From the NCBI GenBank assembly GCA_013697245.1, contig JACCXH010000041.1, positions 1 to 45,816 on the forward strand: 45,816 nucleotides of DNA. Reading direction: 5' to 3'. Both the position numbers and the translations under genes were made by a program. The stretch comes from Bacteroidota bacterium. GTDB taxonomy: Bacteria; Bacteroidota; Bacteroidia; B-17B0; Aurantibacillaceae. This document shows, one piece after another, positions 18,164 to 26,139 of this stretch (position 1 is its first letter; each line of letters starts with the position of its first letter). Under the pieces are notes generated by a model. The model worked only from the letters and a program-made list of their open reading frames with translations. It did no database searches and had not been told where the DNA came from.

Positions 18164-18952
18164 TTATTCTCCTTTAAAGTTTGCCTTTCTTTTTTCTAAA
18201 AAAGCGCTTACGCCTTCTTTAAAATCTTTCGTGCCAAAAGATTTTCCAAACTCTTCAATTTCTACTTCAAAACCATTTAATTTAGTATTGTAACCTGCAT
18301 TAATTACTTTAATTGCCGTTCTTATAGCTGTTGGGCTTTTTGATGCCAGCTTTGCCGTTATTTCAAAACACTTGTTTAATAACTCGTCTTGTGTAGTTAC
18401 ATAATTTGCAAGGCCCCATTTATAAGCATCTTGAGCATTTATCATATCTGCTGTTACGATCATTTCAAAAGCTTTTCCTTTTCCAACCAATTGCGCTAAA
18501 CGTTGCGTGCCGCCATAACCGGGAATTACGCCTAAGCTTACTTCCGGCAAGCCCATTTTTGCATTATCACTTACTACGCGAATATGGCATGCCATTGCTA
18601 ATTCCAAACCTCCTCCTAAAGCAAATCCGTTTACGGCTGCAATAATTGGTTTGCTGTAATTTTCAATAAAATTAAAAATCTTAAAATGCCCGATAGAACT
18701 AAGTTGTTTACCCTGCTCTACCGAAAAATTTGCAAACTCTGCAATATCTGCACCGGCAACAAAAGCTTTGTGACCCGAACCGGTTAAAATTATCGCACGG
18801 ATCTCTGATTGATTTTCTGCTTCAACTAAAGTTTCGTGCAGTTCTTCGATCGTTTGCTTATTTAAAGAATTTAATTTGTCCGGCCTGTTAATTGTAACAA
18901 CTAAAACACCGTTTTGTATTTCGCATAAAATATATTCACTTGTAGCCACCAT
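18164..18952 (-). CDS. Enoyl-CoA hydratase/isomerase family protein (crotonase)
   Basis: 262 residues, typical crotonase length. The family adds water across the double bond of trans-2-enoyl-CoA in beta-oxidation or related acyl-CoA routes. The oxyanion-hole segments are 'AGADI' (66-70) and 'ALGGGLELA' (111-119). Both catalytic glutamates expected of a hydratase are present: E117 in 'GGGLELA' and E137 in 'GLPEVSLG'. 'PGYGGTQRL' and the C-terminal 'FGTKDFKEGVSAFLEKR' also fit short-chain enoyl-CoA hydratases. The gene is monocistronic, with a strong promoter (18976-19010) and a terminator downstream. Substrate length cannot be read from sequence; a 3-hydroxybutyryl-CoA dehydratase role is possible. 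Confidence 0.92.
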   Translation of the reverse strand: MVATSEYILCEIQNGVLVVTINRPDKLNSLNKQTIEELHETLVEAENQSEIRAIILTGSGHKAFVAGADIAEFANFSVEQGKQLSSIGHFKIFNFIENYSKPIIAAVNGFALGGGLELAMACHIRVVSDNAKMGLPEVSLGVIPGYGGTQRLAQLVGKGKAFEMIVTADMINAQDAYKWGLANYVTTQDELLNKCFEITAKLASKSPTAIRTAIKVINAGYNTKLNGFEVEIEEFGKSFGTKDFKEGVSAFLEKRKANFKGE

Positions 18953-18975
18953 ATTAATTTTAATTATAAATTGAG

Positions 18976-19010
18976 CAAATATAGAATATTAGAATTTAAC
19001 TCATACAAAA
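18976..19010 (-). promoter_or_regulatory. Bacteroidota-type promoter of the enoyl-CoA hydratase gene
   Basis: On the minus strand, TTTTG (19010-19006), a 22-nt spacer and TATATTTG (18983-18976) match the Bacteroidota consensus closely. The leader to the ATG at 18952 is about 15-20 nt. One of the best promoter matches in the window. Confidence 0.6.
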
Positions 19011-19090
19011 GTTTTAAACCATTAAAAAGTTAAAAAAACGCGTGTTTTAGCGGTAAAATGTAAATTATAAAATCGGAAATTAACATCTCT

Positions 19091-20293
19091 TTAAACAAGC
19101 TCATTTAAATGATCTGCCAAAAATTTACCCATACTAAAACACGATTGAATTAAGTAACCTCCTGTAGGCGCATCGTAGTCTAGCATCTCGCCTATTACAA
19201 AATTATTTTTTATTTTTTTTAATTCAAATTTCTCAGAGATCTCGCTCAAAAAAATTCCACCAACTGTAGAAATTGCATCTTCAATTGGTCCTAATGAAGA
19301 AATAGACAATTCGAAATTTTTTAAATTGTTAACAAATAGTAGGGGGTCTAAAAAATCACTTTTACTCATTTTAGATTTTAGTAAAAGTATTTGGGTCTTA
19401 TTTAAATTTAATTGCTTTACAATATTTTCGGTATAAGAAAGTTTTGAGTTGGACTGCGAAATACGTTCCACTATTTCTTTTGAAGATAATTGTGGCTTAA
19501 GATCGATACTGATCCTTGCTTCATTATTTTTTCTCAGCCCTTCTCTTATTTCAGGACTTAAAGGATAAATGCCACTTCCTTCCAATCCGAATGAAGTAAT
19601 TACTACTTCGCCAAAATGAATTTTATTGCCGCAACTTATTGAAATATTTTTTAGGGCTTTGCCTTCAATGCTTTTTATTATATTTTTTGTCCAATCAATC
19701 TTAAAACTGCAATTACTTGCCTGAAATGAATTTACGCGAATGCCTTTTTGATTAAAGCTCTCCAACCAATCGCCTTTACTGCCTGTTACCGGCCAACTCG
19801 CGCCACCCAAACAAAATATAACCAAGTTACTTTTTATTTTTTTAGTGCCTGTTTGTGTTTTAAATAGTAATTCATCAGATCCCGAAAAACCATTCCATTC
19901 GTGTTTAAAATTTATTTTTACATTGTTTTTTCTAAGCTTTTCCTCCATTAATTTTAAAACATCAATGGGTTTTGTTCCTTTTTTTGGAAACACCCTTCCA
20001 CTGCTGCCAACAAAGGTTTCTACACCTAAATTATGCATCCAGCCAATAAGATCACGGTTTGAAAAATGTAAAAAAGCTTGGTCCAAAAATTTGTGTGGCG
20101 TATATTTTAAAATAAATTTTTTTGGTTCCTCTGAATGTGTAAGGTTTAAACCACCATCGCCGGCCACTAAAAATTTACGACCTAAAGCATTATTTTTTTC
20201 GAAAATAGAAACAGAATATTTTTTACGGTCTAACTCACATGCCAAAATAATTGCACTAGCGCCGCCACCAATTATAGAGATCGTTTTTTTCAA
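19091..20293 (-). CDS. HI0933/BaiN-family FAD-dependent oxidoreductase
   Basis: 400 residues. The N-terminal dinucleotide-binding motif 'IIGGGASAIILACEL' (residues 7-21) is followed by 'EKNNALGRKFLVAGDGGLNL' and 'THSE', the signature of the HI0933/BaiN flavoprotein family. 'SGRVFPKKGTKP' and the C-terminal 'AISTVGGIFLSEIS...GEMLDYDAPTGGYLIQSCFSMG' match the family's FAD-contacting segments. Substrates of most members are unknown; BaiN was linked to bile-acid reduction, which cannot be assumed here. The only possible start is TTG at 20293, directly after the TAA of the upstream HTH gene (TAATTG), because the FAD motif begins seven residues in. Expression is therefore probably coupled to the regulator's. 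Confidence 0.88.
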   Translation of the reverse strand: MKKTISIIGGGASAIILACELDRKKYSVSIFEKNNALGRKFLVAGDGGLNLTHSEEPKKFILKYTPHKFLDQAFLHFSNRDLIGWMHNLGVETFVGSSGRVFPKKGTKPIDVLKLMEEKLRKNNVKINFKHEWNGFSGSDELLFKTQTGTKKIKSNLVIFCLGGASWPVTGSKGDWLESFNQKGIRVNSFQASNCSFKIDWTKNIIKSIEGKALKNISISCGNKIHFGEVVITSFGLEGSGIYPLSPEIREGLRKNNEARISIDLKPQLSSKEIVERISQSNSKLSYTENIVKQLNLNKTQILLLKSKMSKSDFLDPLLFVNNLKNFELSISSLGPIEDAISTVGGIFLSEISEKFELKKIKNNFVIGEMLDYDAPTGGYLIQSCFSMGKFLADHLNELV

Positions 20294-21307
20294 TTAGGCT
20301 TTAACTCTTTTCAGGCAATCGTCAATATTTTTATACATAGAGCTGAAGAACTGGTAACGTTGTTTTTCTGAAACCCCACTTATCAATGTGCTTTTTTTCT
20401 CTAAATTCCTTACCCAATGTTCCGTCTCCTCGCAGAATTGGGGATTATTTGTTGTTAAAGAATTCATGGTATTAAATGAAATATAGGAATACGTTGTTTC
20501 GCCCATTACCACATAAATGCAATTGGTACCTAATACTACTTCGCTATTGTATAAGAAATAAGTATCGGTTTTATCGCTGATGTTTTTTCGGCTGTTCTCT
20601 GCATTCTTTAATATCATATCTATCATGATCCGATATTCGGAAAGTAATTCTATAGCATGTGCTGCAGAGACTATGCCGCTATCAAAATAAAATTGAATTT
20701 GTCGTAAGCCGGTTAAAACCGTTTCGGTGGTCCAAATTTCAGAGCTTGGTATAGTTAAATACTCTTTGTAAACGTTATGTGCAATATCTACTAAATTTTG
20801 CGGCACAATTCCCCATTCAAATTTTTGTTGTTGATATTCGGGTACATTTAATACACTACGTTGCCAATAAAATAATTTAAAATCGGTTAATTTTTTTGAG
20901 AAAAAAGAATAAAAAATAGGGATCTCTTCGGCCACATAATAAATTTTTCGGTTCTCAAATTTATTCATGTTCTTAAGGTGCGTTAATATTCTATTTAAAT
21001 AGGTTTCAAAGTTCTCTTCGCTATCGGTTAGTTTAGTGTATGAAAAAGTGACCGTATCGTTTTGGTTACTAAAAACCTCGTCTAAACTTATTCCGTATTT
21101 TTTGGAAATTTTATACACTTCTTCAATCGTTAATTCAGTTTCGCCTCTTATGCGTCGGTAAGCACTGTCAATACTCACATCCAAAACATCGGCAATTTCT
21201 TCCGCTAATCCCACACTTGGTGGAACCACCTCTTTAAACCGGCTTATAAAATTATTCTGGATTGGTAAATTAATTTTACCGCTTTTCTTCTCTTTTTTTA
21301 CTGGCAT
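20294..21307 (-). CDS. HTH (XRE/BetR-like) DNA-binding transcriptional regulator
   Basis: 337 residues. After a basic leader, residues ~30-85 form a helix-turn-helix: 'PPSVGLAEEIADVLDVSIDSAY' is split by the turn, then 'RRIRGETELTIEEVYKISKKYG' continues it, with 'ISLDEVF' at the end. This resembles XRE/BetR-type domains common in Bacteroidota. The remaining ~250 residues are mainly helical with no domain I recognise, and could be a ligand-sensing region. It is the first gene of a two-gene unit with the flavoprotein, whose TTG start abuts this stop. A promoter (21328-21358) and a 10-bp palindrome (21401-21410) lie upstream in the divergent region, so autoregulation is possible. Target genes are unknown. 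Confidence 0.75.
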   Translation of the reverse strand: MPVKKEKKSGKINLPIQNNFISRFKEVVPPSVGLAEEIADVLDVSIDSAYRRIRGETELTIEEVYKISKKYGISLDEVFSNQNDTVTFSYTKLTDSEENFETYLNRILTHLKNMNKFENRKIYYVAEEIPIFYSFFSKKLTDFKLFYWQRSVLNVPEYQQQKFEWGIVPQNLVDIAHNVYKEYLTIPSSEIWTTETVLTGLRQIQFYFDSGIVSAAHAIELLSEYRIMIDMILKNAENSRKNISDKTDTYFLYNSEVVLGTNCIYVVMGETTYSYISFNTMNSLTTNNPQFCEETEHWVRNLEKKSTLISGVSEKQRYQFFSSMYKNIDDCLKRVKA

Positions 21308-21327
21308 ATTTTAATGATTAGTAAATA

Positions 21328-21358
21328 TAAAGATACTGTTTTTAGTAAAAAAAGCAAA
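21328..21358 (-). promoter_or_regulatory. Bacteroidota-type promoter of the HTH regulator gene
   Basis: On the minus strand, TTTG (21358-21355), a 19-nt spacer and TATCTTTA (21335-21328) match the consensus except for the last base. The leader to the ATG at 21307 is about 15 nt. Confidence 0.45.
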
Positions 21359-21400
21359 TTACCCTCTATGAATTTGCATTTATTGCAATTTTTGAGCTAT

Positions 21401-21410
21401 AGCAATTGCT
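21401..21410. promoter_or_regulatory. 10-bp palindrome in a divergent intergenic region, possible operator
   Basis: AGCAATTGCT is a perfect palindrome between the HTH regulator (-) and the CDP-alcohol phosphatidyltransferase gene (+). A nearby TTGCAATT (21383-21390) shares its core. Operator function is a guess based on position. Confidence 0.25.
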
Positions 21411-21489
21411 TATTGATCTTACCTGCATTTTTTACGGATATTAAAAAACTAACGGCAATAGCCCGTAAGGAAAGGTCTTGTTAATGAAA

Positions 21490-21497
21490 TACTTTTG
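21490..21497 (+). promoter_or_regulatory. Candidate -7 element (TACTTTTG) upstream of the CDP-alcohol phosphatidyltransferase gene
   Basis: TACTTTTG matches TAnnTTTG 17 bp before the ATG at 21515. No TTG occurs about 20 bp further upstream, so the promoter is incomplete. Confidence 0.3.
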
Positions 21498-21514
21498 ATG
21501 TTTAAAACAAACAA

Positions 21515-22087
21515 ATGAAAACTACATTTTTAAAACAAACGCCGCACATACTTATCTATAGTAGATTATTAATTGCGGTTTATTTTATTTTAGTTGCTAT
21601 TTTTAAAGGACTTCAAGACCCTATTACCGTTAGTATTTGTATAATTTTTGCTGTTTTAAGTGATGTATTTGACGGCATTATTGCCAGAAGAATGAAAGTT
21701 GACTCTGTACATTTACGTCAATTAGATAGTAAAGTGGATACATTGTTTTGGCTGGCGCTTTTATATGTTTTGTTAGTGATGGAGAATTCTTTTATAAGAT
21801 CACATGCAAAAGAGTTTTTTATTTTATTGGCATTAGAAATTACTTTACAAATATTTGGCTACATAAAATTTAATAGTGCCATGGCATTGCACACTTATGC
21901 CGCTAAAGCATGGGCAGTGCTTTTAACACTTTCTGTATTACAAATATTATCCGGAAAAAATGCCGAAATTATTTTTTATACCATGTTCTTTTGGGGTTTA
22001 ATTGCGCAGTTAGAAGTTGCGCTAATTATTTTTAAAATGAAAACATTTAAAGTGGATGTAAGTTCTGTTTTTAAATTAAAAAATTAG
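21515..22087 (+). CDS. CDP-alcohol phosphatidyltransferase family membrane protein, divergent motif
   Basis: 190 residues with about five or six hydrophobic segments. The family transfers a phosphatidyl or similar group from a CDP-alcohol to an alcohol such as glycerol phosphate or inositol phosphate. The active-site signature D-x2-D-G-x2-A-R-x8-G-x3-D-x3-D is present as D50, D53, G54, A57, R58, D71 and D75, but the conserved glycine is L67 ('VHLRQLDSKVD'). All four metal-binding aspartates remain, so activity is plausible with altered substrate preference. The gene starts a tightly packed plus-strand series (2 bp to the next gene). The substrate, and whether it makes phosphatidylglycerophosphate or another lipid, cannot be told. 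Confidence 0.82.
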   Translation: MKTTFLKQTPHILIYSRLLIAVYFILVAIFKGLQDPITVSICIIFAVLSDVFDGIIARRMKVDSVHLRQLDSKVDTLFWLALLYVLLVMENSFIRSHAKEFFILLALEITLQIFGYIKFNSAMALHTYAAKAWAVLLTLSVLQILSGKNAEIIFYTMFFWGLIAQLEVALIIFKMKTFKVDVSSVFKLKN

Positions 22088-22089
22088 CC

Positions 22090-22536
22090 ATGAAAATGCT
22101 ATTTTTCTTTCTGTCATTGCTATCAACTGTAATTATAAGATCGCAAACAATTGATTTGGGCTTCGGCAACTCATCATTAGGATATCAAAGCAATAAAAAT
22201 TCCAACGATGTAGCTGGAACGATAATTTTTTCTTCAATAAATACTTCTATGAATACGATTAATTTTTTAGTGCTGAAAAAACAAAAAGAGAAAAGTAATG
22301 CTGGTTTTGGAATTATTACCGGATTAACCCAATTAACTTATGGCGCTATCTATGATAAAGAAAAAAGCCTGCAAGCTATTAATGTATCTTATGGAAGCGC
22401 TACAATTATTTTTAGTGTCATTTGTCTCTTAAAAAAAGAGAGAAAGAAGGAAAAGAAATTAGTACTCACATCTTATTCACCAAAAATACCTCTAATAGGC
22501 AGTTATACTGGTTTGTCGTTAAACATAAAATTTTAA
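22090..22536 (+). CDS. Small exported or membrane protein of unknown function
   Basis: 148 residues, family not recognised. The N-terminus (MKMLFFFLSLLSTVIIRSQ) looks like a signal peptide. The middle has two glycine- and serine-rich moderately hydrophobic stretches ('GTIIFSSINTSMNTINFLVL' and 'SYGSATIIFSVICLL') separated by a Lys-rich patch. The C-terminus has another Lys-rich patch ('KKERKKEKK') and ends 'GLSLNIKF', with the terminal Phe common in outer-membrane proteins. It starts 2 bp after the phosphatidyltransferase stop, so translation is probably coupled. It may be a small membrane or envelope protein working with that enzyme; this is inference from spacing only. Confidence 0.55.
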   Translation: MKMLFFFLSLLSTVIIRSQTIDLGFGNSSLGYQSNKNSNDVAGTIIFSSINTSMNTINFLVLKKQKEKSNAGFGIITGLTQLTYGAIYDKEKSLQAINVSYGSATIIFSVICLLKKERKKEKKLVLTSYSPKIPLIGSYTGLSLNIKF

Positions 22537-22547
22537 AAACAAAAATT

Positions 22548-22922
22548 ATGGAACAAAAAGATATTTTGCAGCGTTTTGAATTATTAGCTGATGTACAGAA
22601 AACGATTTTCAAGATCCCTTTTTTAAAAGATGCCGTAAATTCATTCTTGCTGCAGCCTTACGAAGATTATATCATTAGTAAAAAACTAAAGATCTGTTTT
22701 GAATTAAAAGAAAGATGGTCCTTCATAGAATTGAGCCTCATCCATTCTGAATTAGCAAAACAAATTTTAACCGAGTTGGAAATTATAAATAACGGCATCA
22801 AAGAAAGCATAAGAATGGTGTCTTTTAGAAATGAAGCCGGAATCGAATTCTTTTCCAGGAATGACGGACCTTTCAAAGCCAATAAGAACAGTATTTGGAA
22901 CTGTTTTATCTCTAAAATTTAA
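22548..22922 (+). CDS. Hypothetical cytoplasmic protein
   Basis: 124 residues from the ATG at 22548; the open frame extends upstream to 22422, but that part overlaps the previous gene and lacks a better start. No signal peptide or membrane segment is visible. The protein is mostly helical and amphipathic ('EQKDILQRFELLADVQKTIF', 'LKICFELKERWSFIELSLIH'), with a C-terminal stretch ending 'NSIWNCFISKI'. I do not recognise a family. It lies 11 bp after the preceding gene in the same direction. A promoter-like sequence for the next gene begins at its stop codon, so it may end a three-gene unit. Confidence 0.5.
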   Translation: MEQKDILQRFELLADVQKTIFKIPFLKDAVNSFLLQPYEDYIISKKLKICFELKERWSFIELSLIHSELAKQILTELEIINNGIKESIRMVSFRNEAGIEFFSRNDGPFKANKNSIWNCFISKI

Positions 22923-22953
22923 TTGCTACAGTTTTTTTTGTTTCGTATCTTTA
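22922..22953 (+). promoter_or_regulatory. Candidate promoter of the aldehyde dehydrogenase gene
   Basis: ATTG (22922-22925), a 20-nt spacer and TATCTTTA (22946-22953) approximate the Bacteroidota consensus. It lies 17 bp before the ATG at 22971 and argues against the longer frame starting at 22923. Confidence 0.4.
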
Positions 22954-22970
22954 TTGTCATTTTAGAAGCT

Positions 22971-24413
22971 ATGCAACAGATCAAAAACTATATAAATGGC
23001 GCTTTAACAGAACCGCTCTCAAAAACATATTTAGATAATTTTAATCCATCAACCGGTAAAGTATATTCTGTTATACCGGATAGCGATGAAAAAGATGTTG
23101 AATTAGCATATAGTGCAGCTAAAGCTGCTTTTAAAGATTGGAGCGTTACGTCAAAAGAAAAACGTTCTGCCTACCTTTTAAAGATCGCTGCTTTGATCGA
23201 AAAAAATCTTGACAAGTTAGCACTTGCCGAAAGTATTGACAATGGCAAACCGCTTAAACTAGCTAAAACAGTTGATATTCCCCGCGCTGCAGCTAATTTT
23301 CATTTTTATGGTACCGGCATTTTACATTATGCCTCACATGCGCATAGTATGGAAGAAACCGCAATTAATTATACGCTTCGTCAACCGGTTGGTGTAGCAG
23401 GTTGTATCTCTCCATGGAATTTGCCGTTATATCTTTTCAGTTGGAAAATTGCACCCGCTTTAGCTGCCGGTTGTACTGTAGTTGCTAAGCCATCTGAAAT
23501 AACACCTATGACCGCTTTTTTATTATCCGAAATATGTATTGAAGCAGGTTTGCCCGCTGGCGTTCTAAATATTGTTCATGGTCTTGGTCCTAAAGTAGGA
23601 AACGCCATTGTAAGCCATAAGGACATTCCTTTAATTTCTTTTACGGGTGGAACCTCAACGGGTAAAAGTATTGCCAGCATTGCGGCTCCTATGTTTAAAA
23701 AATTATCGTTAGAACTGGGCGGTAAAAATCCTAATATCATTTTTGCCGATTGTGATTATGATAAAATGTTGGCTACAACCTTAAACTCTTCTTTCGCTAA
23801 CCAAGGTCAAATTTGTTTATGCGGCTCACGTATCTTTGTTGAACGAAAGATCTATGATAAATTTAAAACTGATTTCATTACAAAAACAAAAGAGCTTATT
23901 GTTGGCGATCCTTTAAATGAAAAAACAAAAGTGGGCGCTATTGTTTCTAAACAACATCAGCAAAAAATATTAAGTTATATTGAGTTAGCAAAACAGGAAG
24001 GCGGTAAAATTGTTTGTGGCGGTAAGCAACTTAATTTAACCAATGCGTTTAGCGAAGGTTATTTTATTGAACCAACAATTATTGAGGGCCTGCCCTATAA
24101 TTGCCGCACCAACCAGGAAGAGATCTTTGGCCCTGTAGTTACCATTACACCTTTTGATACAGAAGAAGAAGCGTTGATGATGGCCAACTCAACCGTTTAT
24201 GGTTTGGCAAGCATTGTATGGACGCAAAATTTAACCCGCGCACATAAAATTGCAAATAGTTTACATGCCGGTATTGTTTGGATAAACTGCTGGTTACTTC
24301 GCGATCTTAGAACGCCTTTTGGCGGCGTTAAAGCAAGTGGTGTTGGAAGAGAAGGTGGTTTTGAAGCTTTAGATTTTTTTACAGAACCAAAAAACGTTTG
24401 TATAAAACTATAA
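22971..24413 (+). CDS. 2-hydroxymuconic/2-aminomuconic semialdehyde-type dehydrogenase (ALDH superfamily)
   Basis: 480 residues from the ATG at 22971, the normal ALDH length. NAD(P)-binding and catalytic motifs are intact: 'PWN' with N150, 'KPSE' (173-176), 'SFTGGTSTGK', the general base E248 in 'LELGGKNPN', and the nucleophile C282 in 'NQGQICLCGSRIF'. The 'ICLC' pattern around the nucleophile, plus 'WINCWLLRDLRTPFGGVKASGVGREG' split across the C-terminal region, resembles ALDH8A1/AmnC/XylG. Those enzymes oxidise 2-aminomuconate or 2-hydroxymuconate semialdehyde in tryptophan (kynurenine) or catechol meta-cleavage pathways. No other gene of those pathways is in the window, so the substrate is inferred from subfamily resemblance only. 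A candidate promoter precedes it. Confidence 0.88.
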   Translation: MQQIKNYINGALTEPLSKTYLDNFNPSTGKVYSVIPDSDEKDVELAYSAAKAAFKDWSVTSKEKRSAYLLKIAALIEKNLDKLALAESIDNGKPLKLAKTVDIPRAAANFHFYGTGILHYASHAHSMEETAINYTLRQPVGVAGCISPWNLPLYLFSWKIAPALAAGCTVVAKPSEITPMTAFLLSEICIEAGLPAGVLNIVHGLGPKVGNAIVSHKDIPLISFTGGTSTGKSIASIAAPMFKKLSLELGGKNPNIIFADCDYDKMLATTLNSSFANQGQICLCGSRIFVERKIYDKFKTDFITKTKELIVGDPLNEKTKVGAIVSKQHQQKILSYIELAKQEGGKIVCGGKQLNLTNAFSEGYFIEPTIIEGLPYNCRTNQEEIFGPVVTITPFDTEEEALMMANSTVYGLASIVWTQNLTRAHKIANSLHAGIVWINCWLLRDLRTPFGGVKASGVGREGGFEALDFFTEPKNVCIKL

Positions 24414-24440
24414 TACAATTCAATAATTAAATTTTAGGTC

Positions 24441-25355
24441 TTGGCTAATTATTACGAAATTTTAGGTCTGCATTCAGGAGCCAGTTTCGCTGAAATAAAA
24501 GCTTCTTTCAGACGATTGGCGAAGATCTATCATCCCGATAAAAATCCGGTTGGCAAAGAACATTTTGCCAAGATCTTAAAAGCTTACGAAACTTTGTCCG
24601 ATCCAAAACTAAGGTCTACTTATGATTACCGATTGGATTATAATCTCACAATTACCGAAAATTATAGTTCAAAAAACAATAAAACAAAAACATGGAGTTT
24701 TGATGAGAAAGAGTTAAAGCGCAGAAGATATTACGATGAACATATTAGAAAATATGCAAAGACAAAAGAGACTTACAAACAGGAAACAGAAGGAAAAACA
24801 CATTATAATGAATTTAAATACATTCTTTTTGCCACACCCATAGCCGTAGGTCTTTTTTTATTGATACTTCATTTAGCGACGCCCGCTAATAAAGAGTTAA
24901 TGAAACATATTCCCGAAAAAGAAATTGAAGAACCTAAAACCTCTACCCTTAAAATGGGGGATGCCCCTTACAGTAATTATTTTGGAAGGAATAAATATGA
25001 TCCCACTTCTAAGCTAAGCCTTACCGTTAAAAACAATACCGGTTATGAACTGATTGTTTGCCTTTTTACCAAAAAAAGATTTGTACGAAGTTGTTATATT
25101 GCCAAAGGGTTTTATGCGCAAATAACCGAACTGCCAAAAGACCCGCTTATTATTAAATACTGCACCGGTGTTAATTTTAATTATTCTCGTAAGCTAAAAG
25201 AAACCGAAGTTTTTGGGGCATTTAAAGAGAATTTAGAATTTTATGAAAGTAAAGATCTTACCGCTTTAAATTCAATTAATGAATTAACTTTGCTGGGCGG
25301 AATAAATGAAGGTTTTAAAAAGGTAGAGGAAAAAGTATTTTTTAGTAAAGATTAG
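24441..25355 (+). CDS. Membrane-anchored J-domain (DnaJ-like) protein
   Basis: 304 residues. An N-terminal J domain (about residues 3-65) has 'NYYEILGL', the Hsp70-activating 'HPD' (31-33) and '[15 protein letters not shown]'. A Lys/Glu-rich charged helix (~85-120) leads to one transmembrane segment (~127-147, '[20 protein letters not shown]') and a ~155-residue C-terminal domain I do not recognise. Unlike canonical DnaJ it has no Gly/Phe linker, zinc fingers or substrate-binding domains, so it probably recruits DnaK to the membrane for a specific task. The start is TTG at 24441: an in-frame TAG at 24435 leaves no other choice and the J domain begins at residue 3. It lies 27 bp after the dehydrogenase and 4 bp before mce. 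Confidence 0.85.
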   Translation: MANYYEILGLHSGASFAEIKASFRRLAKIYHPDKNPVGKEHFAKILKAYETLSDPKLRSTYDYRLDYNLTITENYSSKNNKTKTWSFDEKELKRRRYYDEHIRKYAKTKETYKQETEGKTHYNEFKYILFATPIAVGLFLLILHLATPANKELMKHIPEKEIEEPKTSTLKMGDAPYSNYFGRNKYDPTSKLSLTVKNNTGYELIVCLFTKKRFVRSCYIAKGFYAQITELPKDPLIIKYCTGVNFNYSRKLKETEVFGAFKENLEFYESKDLTALNSINELTLLGGINEGFKKVEEKVFFSKD

Positions 25356-25359
25356 ATCA

Positions 25360-25764
25360 ATGATAAAAAAAATTGAGCATATAGGCATTGCGGTTAAAAA
25401 TTTAAATGATAGCAACGCATTATTTAAAAAGTTATTTGGTAAAGACCATTATAAGGTAGAGGCCGTTGCTTCGGAAGGTGTAAGCACTTCTTTTTTTATG
25501 CTGGGCGAAACGAAGATAGAATTATTGGAAGCAACCTCTGAAAATAGTGCTATTGCAAAATTCATTGAAAAAAAGGGAGAAGGCATTCATCATATCGCTT
25601 ACGAAGTAGATAATTTAGATGCGGAAATGGCAAGATTAAAACACGAAGGTTTTGAGTTGATCAATCCAACCCCAAAAGACGGTGCCGATAATAAACGAAT
25701 TTGTTTTTTGCACCCAAAAACTACCAATGGTGTTTTAGTGGAGTTGTGTGAAGAAAAAAAATAA
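25360..25764 (+). CDS. mce: Methylmalonyl-CoA epimerase
   Basis: 134 residues, a complete VOC-fold epimerase. It interconverts (2R)- and (2S)-methylmalonyl-CoA in the propionyl-CoA/succinyl-CoA route. Expected metal ligands are present: H7 in 'IEHIGIAV', E54 in 'KIELLEA', H77/H78 in 'EGIHHIAYEVD' and E128 in 'GVLVELCEE'. 'FFMLGETKIELLEATSENS' and 'HPKTTNGVLVEL' are family hallmarks. It sits 4 bp after the J-protein gene and 9 bp before a ferredoxin gene, so the three are probably on one transcript. The mutase genes are not in the window. Confidence 0.94.
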   Translation: MIKKIEHIGIAVKNLNDSNALFKKLFGKDHYKVEAVASEGVSTSFFMLGETKIELLEATSENSAIAKFIEKKGEGIHHIAYEVDNLDAEMARLKHEGFELINPTPKDGADNKRICFLHPKTTNGVLVELCEEKK

Positions 25765-25773
25765 GAAAAATTT

Positions 25774-26103
25774 ATGACCGATATTAAGATCAATATTCAA
25801 AATCCCGACAGCACCGTTTCTACAATTGAAGCACCAACCGATATGGGTTTAAGTTTAATGGAACTATTAAAAGGAAACGATTATGATATTTTAGCTACCT
25901 GCGGCGGCATGGCACTATGCGCTACCTGCCATGTTGAAGTATTAAAAGGTTTTGAGAACTTAAATGAAATTAGTGATGATGAATACGCAATGCTGGATAC
26001 ACTTCCTAATATAACGCCTACTTCACGTTTATCTTGCCAGTTAAAACTTAGTCCCGAAATGGATAATATTACCGTAAAGATTTGGGGCGACGGTGTGGTA
26101 TAA
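25774..26103 (+). CDS. Adrenodoxin-type [2Fe-2S] ferredoxin
   Basis: 109 residues with the plant/adrenodoxin-type cluster motif C-x5-C-x2-C...C: C43, C49 and C52 in 'ATCGGMALCATCHV', and C88 in 'RLSCQL'. 'DEYAMLDTLPNITPTSRLSCQL' follows the adrenodoxin/Isc-ferredoxin pattern, and 'HVEVLKGFENLNEIS' is typical too. It should carry one electron at a time in the cytoplasm, for example to an oxygenase or in Fe-S cluster assembly; the partner cannot be named. It is the last gene of the plus-strand run, 9 bp after mce. Convergent genes follow. Confidence 0.93.
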   Translation: MTDIKINIQNPDSTVSTIEAPTDMGLSLMELLKGNDYDILATCGGMALCATCHVEVLKGFENLNEISDDEYAMLDTLPNITPTSRLSCQLKLSPEMDNITVKIWGDGVV

Positions 26104-26139
26104 ATTTTTTCCTTTGAGTAAGGCTACATGCAGGATTAT

